A stretch of 43,154 nucleotides of DNA, taken from positions 1-43,154 of the IMG/VR virus record IMGVR_UViG_3300021962_000209. One strand, written 5' to 3'. Positions 1 through 6,900 of the stretch are shown here, piece after piece (position 1 is the stretch's first letter; every line of letters starts with the position of its first letter). A model generated the notes under the pieces. It was not told the DNA's origin and did no database searches. It worked only from the letters and a program-made list of their open reading frames with translations. The stretch is from a virus. The position numbers and the translations under genes were made by a program.

Positions 1-1005
1 TGAATACACCCAATTTGAACCATTATAATATAAATTTTGACCATTATATAAATATGCGTTTGATTGACTTCCAATAAACCCTCCTTTATATTCTGCAATT
101 GCAAACCCACTTCCCCACGCAGAAGGGGTTACTCCTAGTCCTAAATTACCAGAGGCATCTAAACGCATTCTCTCTGCATCACTACCAACATTAAATGTCA
201 TATAATCGTTTCCGTAAACCGCAGCTGCAATAGATGACTTAATAGCCCCTGATGATGCAAAACCTATTTTTGCAACTTGAACACCTGCCGCAGTTGAACT
301 ATTATTTACATATAACGGAACAGTTGTACCACTTCCATTTAAATTAAAATATCCAGAACCACCTTCAACTTGTAACTTATATGCTGGGGAAGAAGTACCA
401 ATGCCTAACCCTGTAGAGGTAAGACGCATTTGCTCGGCTGCATTTTGAACAAAAACTAAAGGCACATTCGTTATTGCACCTATTTCTACCGCATTATCAG
501 ATGCCTCAAACTTTGCAATTTGTGTTGCGTTATCATTAGAATAAAACCTTAATGTGCCACTATTTGCAGTTGCTCTACCTCTTATTTTGATAGAACTTCC
601 CCCAGCATTACTACTAACTTCTAATGGGAAACTTGCATCTGTAATGTTAATTCCTATACTTCCACCATTGTCATAAATTACACTATTTCCTATTGCACTT
701 GAACTTGTAAACTTGGGTATATAGTTGGTAGTACCTGTTCCTGTAATTTGATTTGCAGGAGTAGTACCACTTGTGCCAGAGGTTCCAGAAGTACCTGAAG
801 ATCCACTAGTACCAGATGTTCCTGAAGTTCCAGAGGTGCCGCTAAGACCCCCATAAGGAAGTGAATTCCAAGCAGTTACACCATCACCAATTTTAAATAA
901 ATCAGTATCTGTTTCAAATCCTAATTCTCCATCTAAAAGAACAGGATTAGAGGAAGTCCAAGTTGCTGCTAACCCTCTTCTAAATTGAAATATCCCGTAA
1001 CTCAT
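1..1005 (-). CDS. Tail fibre with Mtd-type N-terminus (C-terminus cut by window edge)
   Basis: Open reading frame that starts at the ATG at 1005 and runs without a stop for 335 codons to the window edge, so the C-terminus is missing. Residues about 7-50 (QFRRGLAATWTSSNP, then ETDTDLFKIGDGVTAWNSLP) match the N-terminal domain of major tropism determinant-type phage fibres. A short collagen-like SGT block follows at about 53-80. The rest is beta-rich fibre body with typical phrases such as IPKFTSSSAIGNS and GLGIGTSSPAYKLQV. It starts 7 bp after the stop of the collagen-like gene and is probably co-transcribed with it. Likely role: host-binding fibre or its shaft. A C-terminal chaperone or peptidase domain may lie beyond the edge. 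Confident that it is a fibre; the receptor is unknown. Confidence 0.85.
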   Translation of the reverse strand, partial: MSYGIFQFRRGLAATWTSSNPVLLDGELGFETDTDLFKIGDGVTAWNSLPYGGLSGTSGTSGTSGTSGSSGTSGTSGTSGTTPANQITGTGTTNYIPKFTSSSAIGNSVIYDNGGSIGINITDASFPLEVSSNAGGSSIKIRGRATANSGTLRFYSNDNATQIAKFEASDNAVEIGAITNVPLVFVQNAAEQMRLTSTGLGIGTSSPAYKLQVEGGSGYFNLNGSGTTVPLYVNNSSTAAGVQVAKIGFASSGAIKSSIAAAVYGNDYMTFNVGSDAERMRLDASGNLGLGVTPSAWGSGFAIAEYKGGFIGSQSNAYLYNGQNLYYNGSNWVYS

Positions 1006-1012
1006 ATATTTT

Positions 1013-3508
1013 TTAATTTACACTTCCAAAATCAATTTTAAACAATCCAGCTATAGACATAGATGGTGTTCCTCCATCAACATTGAAGTAGTTTATATTT
1101 GTTGTTTCACCAGAAGTCCCACTCGTACCAGAGGTTCCAGAAGACCCTGAGGAACCTGCTGTACCAGATGTACCCGTTGTTCCAGATGTTCCTGTGGTGC
1201 CTGAAGATCCAGAGCTGCCACTAGTTCCACTAGTACCGCTGGTTCCTCCTGTTCCATTGGTACCAGATGTACCAGCTGTTCCACTTGTTCCTGAGCTTCC
1301 TGCTGTACCTGAGCTACCAGCAGTGCCACTAGACCCTGATGTGCCAGAGGTGCCACTTGTACCATTCACTCCTGATGTACCAGAAGTGCCTGACACTCCG
1401 CTAGTTCCAGAGGTGCCTGTTGTACCACTAGTCCCTGTAGTGCCCGATGTACCACTTGTTCCTGTTGTACCACTAGATCCAGAGGTGCCAGAGGTTCCTG
1501 GACTTCCTGCTGTTCCACTAGTACCAGAACTACCACTTGTTCCAGAAGACCCACTTGTTCCACTAGTACCACCAGTGCCATCTGTACCTGATGTACCTGA
1601 TGTACCTCGTGTACCACTACTACCACTAGACCCACTTGTACCAGATGTACCTGTTGTTCCACTTGATCCACTAGATCCTGAGGTGCCACTAGTACCACTT
1701 GTACCACCTGATCCATCAGTTCCTGATGTTCCAGATGATCCACTAGTAGCGCTAGTACCTGAAGACCCTGAGGTGCCTGTAGTTCCTGATGTACCACTAG
1801 TGCCATCTATACCACTAGAACCAGAGGTTCCAGACGTACCAGAGGTGCCTGTTGTACCAGAGGTTCCAGAAGTTCCAGATGTACCTGTGCTGCCCGATGT
1901 ACCAGATGTAGCAGATGTTCCACTGGTACCTGACGTACCATTAGAACCATCTCCTCCTGTTGCACCATCTAGGTTTACAAACCATGAACTGTATGTTCCA
2001 CTTCCCACCTGTGTAATGGTGATGAATGATAAACTACCTGTAAGAGGATTGTAGGATGTCACCTCAGCCTCTTGGTAATTCGTTGCATCGTAGGCAATTA
2101 TAATAGACTGAGCCACTGTATAGGCTAATCCTGTTCCTACAGTGATTGTACCTGGGTTACCAGCAGCTTGTAATGTATATGTTGTGCTTGATGTAGTGGC
2201 ATATCTATCCCCACTCAAGCCAGAGCTTCCTGATGTACCAGTGGTTCCACTAGTTCCAGACGTGCCTGATGTAGCACTTGTACCACTTGTTCCACTTGTT
2301 GCACTGGTTCCTGATGTTCCACTTGTTCCTCCAGATCCATCAGTGCCACTAGTCCCAGCTGTACCACTGGTGCCAGATGTTCCTGTGGTGCCACTACTTC
2401 CTGATGTTCCACTGGTTCCACTTGAACCTCCTGTACCATCTGTTGCAGACGTACCACTTGTGCCACTAGAGCCTGAAGATCCTGATGTACCTGTGGTTCC
2501 AGAAGTTCCTGTTGTACCAGAACTACCACTGGTGGCACTTGTACCACTAGTGCCAGATGTGCCTCCAGAACCATCTGTTCCAGAAGAGCCTGAAGTTCCT
2601 GAGGTGGCTGATGTACCTGATGTTCCGCTTGTTCCACCTGTACCATCAGTTCCAGAGGTTCCAGAAGACCCTGAGCTTCCACTAGTTGCAGAGGTACCTG
2701 ATGTACCTGTGGTACCAGACGTACCACTTGTAGCACTAGTTCCTGAGGACCCAGAGCTACCAGAAGTTCCAGAGGTTCCACCACTACCATCTGTACCAGA
2801 AGTGCCACTTGTCCCACTGGTTCCACTAGACCCACTTGTGCCTGTAGTACCACTGCTTCCACTTGTAGCTGATGTTCCTGAGGTTCCAGATGTACCTCCT
2901 GTTCCGTCTGTAGCGCTAGTACCAGAAGTTCCACTAGTTGCACTAGTACCAGATGTTCCTGATGTACCAGTGGAGCCAGAAGTACCTGATGTACCTGTGG
3001 TACCAGATGTGCCCGTTGTACCAGAGGTACCAGACGTTCCTGTTGTACCACTTGTGCCTGATGTAGCAGATGTACCTGATGTTCCAGATGTGCCTGTAGT
3101 TCCAGAACTGCCTGATGTACCACTAGTTGCAGAAGTTCCAGAAGTACCACTTGTACCGCTAGTTCCTCCACTACCATCTGTGCCTGACGTACCACTAGTA
3201 CCTGTTGTTCCACTAGTACCAGCTGTGCCTGAAGTACCACTGGTACCTGTTGTACCAGAGGTTCCTGTAGTTCCGCTTGTTCCTGAAGTGCCTGAAGTAC
3301 CTGCAGTGCCACTTGTACCAGCAGTTCCAGAGGTACCACTGGTTCCAGATGTACCCACCTCAGCTAAGGCAGCATCCAGTTTCTCGATAACCACCTGCAG
3401 GTTGTCGTTAGTATTAACACCAGAATACACCAAATTGGGGCCTTCATAGAAAACACAGGCCGCATTTAGTATAATTGGACATTTAGGAGGGGCACAAAGA
3501 ACATTCAT
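1013..3508 (-). CDS. Collagen-like (Gly-Thr-Ser repeat) fibre protein, 831 aa
   Basis: Fibrous virion adhesion protein. Residues 1-17 are a short Cys-containing leader. Residues 18-50 are a module (FYEGPNLVYSGVNTNDNL, then EKLD) shared with three other proteins here. Two long blocks of Gly-X-Y triplets, mostly G-T-S, G-S-S and G-T-A, occupy about 52-427 and 516-795. Between them is a globular insert (about 428-515; YATTSSTTYTLQ, YDATNYQEAEVTSYNP, SSWFVNLDGA), a type also seen in other phage fibres. The C-terminal 35 residues (NYFNVDGGTPSMSIAGLFKI) look like a folded tip. The Gly-X-Y pattern implies a trimeric collagen-like rod without hydroxyproline. The family is known in phages of Bacteroidota; the receptor and attachment point are inferred. 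Confidence 0.85.
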   Translation of the reverse strand: MNVLCAPPKCPIILNAACVFYEGPNLVYSGVNTNDNLQVVIEKLDAALAEVGTSGTSGTSGTAGTSGTAGTSGTSGTSGTTGTSGTTGTSGTSGTAGTSGTTGTSGTSGTDGSGGTSGTSGTSGTSATSGTSGSSGTTGTSGTSGTSATSGTSGTTGTSGTSGTTGTSGTTGTSGTSGSTGTSGTSGTSATSGTSGTSATDGTGGTSGTSGTSATSGSSGTTGTSGSSGTSGTSGTSGTDGSGGTSGTSGSSGSSGTSATSGTSGTTGTSGTSATSGSSGSSGTSGTDGTGGTSGTSGTSATSGTSGSSGTDGSGGTSGTSGTSATSGSSGTTGTSGTTGTSGSSGSSGTSGTSATDGTGGSSGTSGTSGSSGTTGTSGTSGTAGTSGTDGSGGTSGTSGTSATSGTSGTSATSGTSGTSGTTGTSGSSGLSGDRYATTSSTTYTLQAAGNPGTITVGTGLAYTVAQSIIIAYDATNYQEAEVTSYNPLTGSLSFITITQVGSGTYSSWFVNLDGATGGDGSNGTSGTSGTSATSGTSGSTGTSGTSGTSGTTGTSGTSGTSGSSGIDGTSGTSGTTGTSGSSGTSATSGSSGTSGTDGSGGTSGTSGTSGSSGSSGTTGTSGTSGSSGSSGTRGTSGTSGTDGTGGTSGTSGSSGTSGSSGTSGTAGSPGTSGTSGSSGTTGTSGTSGTTGTSGTTGTSGTSGVSGTSGTSGVNGTSGTSGTSGSSGTAGSSGTAGSSGTSGTAGTSGTNGTGGTSGTSGTSGSSGSSGTTGTSGTTGTSGTAGSSGSSGTSGTSGTSGETTNINYFNVDGGTPSMSIAGLFKIDFGSVN
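1110..1948 (-). repeat. Collagen-like SGT repeat block B
   Basis: Nine-nucleotide-periodic coding repeat for Gly-Thr/Ser-Ser/Thr/Ala triplets. The periodicity is strong in protein but weak in DNA, because Gly, Thr and Ser codons are mixed from triplet to triplet. It also creates artificial open frames on other frames and on the plus strand (runs of V-P-x-V-P). Confidence 0.85.
2225..3352 (-). repeat. Collagen-like SGT repeat block A
   Basis: Second and longer run of the same Gly-X-Y coding triplets, separated from block B by about 90 codons of non-repetitive globular sequence. D-G-S-G-G and D-G-T-G-G interruptions recur at irregular spacing and may act as hinges or kinks in the rod. Confidence 0.85.
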
Positions 3509-3529
3509 GCTCTATAGGATGTGTATGGA

Positions 3530-3925
3530 TTAATGAACTATTTTTAGCGTATCACCAGTGCGATACACTTGTCCAACAGTGAGTCCGCCTAATAATGCAG
3601 CAGCGTTATCAGCGTATACAGGAGCTCCTGTGGTGGGAATGGTGAGCACAAGTTTCCAGTCAGCAGCTCCCAGTCCTGTTGTAGCAGCATGGAAGAGCTT
3701 GGGGAAAGGAGTTGTGTTTACATAAAGCTGTCCTACATAGACAGCACTGTTTGTAGGTCCTGTCACCCCTGTAACAGGAACAAGATTAGCATCAATTTTT
3801 TGGAGTGCAACTTCCAGAGAATCAAGGGGTTGTATATCTGTATTAGGCAGATATTCTCCATTGTAAAGAATACATAAAGCATTCTCATACGTAGCACATG
3901 TGGGGCAAATAGCAGCGGTTCTCAT
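3530..3925 (-). CDS. Small virion-associated protein with shared N-terminal docking module, 131 aa
   Basis: Begins with a C-P-x-C leader, followed at residues 18-50 by the module shared with the collagen-like, collar and 103-residue proteins (ILYNGEYLPNTDIQPLDSLE, then QKID). The C-terminal half is a different small domain that ends YADNAAALLGGLTVGQVYRT...KIVH, a tail segment I recognise from hypothetical phage structural proteins. The ATG at 3925 is chosen over an in-frame TTG at 3934 because it is the first ATG and sits just after a candidate promoter. It opens the fibre group that continues with the collagen-like gene 21 bp downstream. Function is not known; a minor decoration or fibre-adaptor protein is the best inference. 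Confidence 0.75.
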   Translation of the reverse strand: MRTAAICPTCATYENALCILYNGEYLPNTDIQPLDSLEVALQKIDANLVPVTGVTGPTNSAVYVGQLYVNTTPFPKLFHAATTGLGAADWKLVLTIPTTGAPVYADNAAALLGGLTVGQVYRTGDTLKIVH

Positions 3926-3931
3926 AGTGAG

Positions 3932-3962
3932 CAAAGTTAGTTAATTAGTATTAATATTCAAT
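3932..3962 (-). promoter_or_regulatory. Candidate Bacteroidota-type promoter for the fibre genes
   Basis: On the minus strand, ATTG (3962-3959) is followed by exactly 19 bases and then TAACTTTG (3939-3932). This fits the TTTG-N19-21-TAnnTTTG promoter described for Bacteroides primary sigma factor. The -7 box lies only 6 bases before the ATG at 3925, so the transcript would be nearly leaderless. The region is AT-rich, so a chance match is possible. Confidence 0.4.
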
Positions 3963-3968
3963 GAGTTA

Positions 3969-3983
3969 GAGGAAAAATTCCTC
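3969..3983 (-). other. Small hairpin in the gap after the nuclease-domain giant gene
   Basis: Perfect inverted repeat GAGGAA-aaa-TTCCTC in the 72-base gap between the stop of the 1,694-residue gene and the next start. On the minus strand it has no clear U-run after it, so it is at best a weak terminator or RNA-end stabiliser. Confidence 0.3.
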
Positions 3984-3997
3984 ATAATATAGCGTTA

Positions 3998-6900
3998 TCA
4001 TCTCCTTGTTTCCTTCTGGATGGTTACATCATATTCCTTAGCAAACTCAGAGTCAAGGATGGCCATATAGGTGATGAGAGATTTTGTTACGGGGAACATC
4101 TTAGCTAGGTTCTTTACAGGCTGTGCTTTCTTTCTCACCTCATCCATTGTTAAATCTGGGTTGGATGTATCCACACCTGTGGTTTCCATTATGAAATGGC
4201 TACCAAATCTACTTGCATCAGAGAAGATACCTAGTGCTGGGAATGCAGAACCACTTAGTATTTTCTGGAACTCTACAGGATTGTAGAAGAAAGAAAGCTC
4301 ACTAATGAATCTATCTACAACACGCTGGGCATATCTGTGGAAGTTTTTATCAGCCTTATCATCGTCATCATCTGGAGCTACAAACCCAAGAGCCATCATA
4401 GCACCCAGTAGAGATAGACCAATTGCAAACTCCTTCATTTGATTACGAAGGTTGGTTCTAATCAAATCAATGAATTGATCCCTATCCATTTCAAGAGGCT
4501 TTCCTGTACGCTTCTCATAGGTGGTAGAGAAGTCCTCATACATCTTATCTAGCACAGCAAGCCCTTTATCATTGAGAGACAATATGTTATAGATGTTAGA
4601 GTTCATGTCTCTAAGTGATGTACCCACTACATATGCCCAAAGTCTGATTCTACCAATGTCATATTTCTCTCCTGTGGTTTGTCCTTTCTCATCTATTTCT
4701 ACAGAGAAGTCATCACTCACCTTTCTAAACTCACCAAAGCGTGTATCCACCAGCTTAGGAATCCAGTTCTTAAATACCATCATAGACCTAGTCCACACAT
4801 TCATGCTCATACGGTTGACATCACTATCAGATAGTCCACCTGTAGCATTTCTAGAAATACGTCTAGTGAGATTGGTAAGTCGTTGAATCTCAGTGTTATT
4901 GGTTAAATCAAGCCCAGGAATGACAAGCTTTCCATCTTCTAGTTTCTTTGTAGCACTAATAGATCTTGTCTTCTTTAGCTCTTCTATTTCCTGTTTTATT
5001 TTAGGAGCCACCTCTCTATACTTAGCAGCAGAGGCATATCTATCTTTATACTTGTTCTTTACAAACTCATTGATGCTTACAATCTTTCCATTCTCCACCA
5101 TCATGTTATCCAGAAGGGTGAGGAATATAGACTTCTCCATGTGTTGTTCTGGTTCTCTCATGAACACCATTAGGAAGTCTGAGAAGCTAGATCTTGTTAG
5201 TCTTGTAAGACCAGCAGCTTTTAGTTTCTCATAGTTGGGATCATCTTTTAGAGGTAGGAATGTATCAATAAGCTGAAGGAACATGTCACGCTCCTCATCA
5301 TTTTTAAACTTATTTCCCACCAGCTTCAGCTCATTAGCTCCCACCTCTCTAGCATTAAAATATGTACCAGCCTGTGTAGCAATCTGGATGTTACTACCAA
5401 ATGCGTTCACAGCACCTGATACAAACTCAAGCCCAAGAGCTTTTAATTGGAAAGCCCTGTTTGCAGCATCCATGGTTTTCACCAGAGATGTAGCAGATGG
5501 GTTTTCTTCAGGTTTAAATATCTCTCTACCAGCAACCCTGTTAATAGCTGTCTTTACAAAGTTGGTCACCTTTCCTATACCTAGAGGGGTGTCACTATCA
5601 GAGAGAGGATATTTCTGCTCATAAAGCAAAGCACGAAGGAAGTCATTGAACATCTTAGTGTTCTCTTCATTCCCTTTAAGTTCTTCAGGTTTTCCATTTA
5701 CAAACACCACATCTCCAGTTCTGTTTGTATTTAAGTGGCTCTTGAAGGTTTCAATAGTTTTAACCAAATTAAGCTGACCTTCCACTTCAGACAAATACTT
5801 ATACTTCTCCATGTGGTTGATGTATAAGATCATGTTCTTAAACACGTCCTCACTTACATCAGAATAATCATTTACACCACTTTCTGTTTTTGTGAAGTCA
5901 TAAGAGTAGTATTTGGGAATAGCGTTCTCCAGTTCACCTGTAAGTTCATTCACCTTTCCATATCCCACATCATCTGCTTTAATATCTAAAGCATCTTTCC
6001 AGTTGGATATTGCTGACAAACTAAAGTCCCAAGCTAGGCTTTCAGCCATGCTCTTTCTTACAAAGGGTAGGAATGTAGAGGCTACACGATTACTGATATA
6101 TCCAGATTCTTTAGCCTTCTGGTTCATCTTAGTGATGAAATTGTAAAGATCATTAAGCTCTGAGTCCTTGAGGATTTCTTTATATTCCTCTGTGTACCAA
6201 TCAGTTTTGGGATGTCTTTTGAGAATAGGATTGTTCCAGCCATTAAATCCTGGAAAATCCAAATCATATTTCTGTTTCTCTTCTTCTATAAGCTTGTCTA
6301 GTAGTGCAGGATTGTCATCATACAGCTTTTCAATTCTTGCGATTCTGTTAGTTAGCATCTTATCAGCCTCAGCTTTGTAAGCTGCTACATCCACATTGTT
6401 CTTCACCCAAGCTATATCACCCTGACCTGTGCTAGCCATTTCATCTAGCTTTGTGTAAAACTCTCTTCTAAACTTGTATACAAGCTTATTTACCAAATTG
6501 TTTTCCTTATCTCTTTGGTAGATTTTCTGTACAAACTTTCGTGTATCTCCACCTCTATCAACAATCCTTTTCCTTATAGCCATTAGTTCATCCACCTCTC
6601 CTATAGCATCTCTAGAAGCTCTACCCTTTGCATTTGTAACAAGCTTGTAGAGGATTTGTAAAGAAGCAAGAGGGAGTTCTGAAATGCCTCTGAATGTGGA
6701 AGATAAACCCTTGATAACTGCCTCAGCACTAAGGAGTCCTGAAACTAGGTTACGCTGTCCAATATGTTTGTCAGCAAACTTTTGAGAAGCTTCTTTTATG
6801 TCAGCTCTAGAAAGCCTAATAGAACGGGCTTGTGTAGAGATTTGCTCTAACAAATCCTTTCTAAATTGTACATCCTGTTTAGCTTCATCAGTGGTGGCAT

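Noticed and set aside
1194-2054. Plus-strand open frame rich in V-P-x-V-P repeats
   Set aside because: It is the antisense reading of the collagen-like SGT repeat and has no independent features; the minus-strand protein has a domain start, insert and tip.
2215-3339. Minus-strand out-of-frame L/V/Q-rich open frame of 374 codons
   Set aside because: Shadow of the repeat in another frame; low complexity and no start context.
1110-3352. Possible CRISPR array or simple tandem DNA repeat
   Set aside because: No fixed-length identical repeats with unique spacers; periodicity is the coding triplet pattern with variable synonymous codons.
2142-3449. Second, longer plus-strand V-P-x-V-P open frame
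   Set aside because: Same antisense artefact of the Gly-X-Y codon pattern, ending within the N-terminal module of the real gene.
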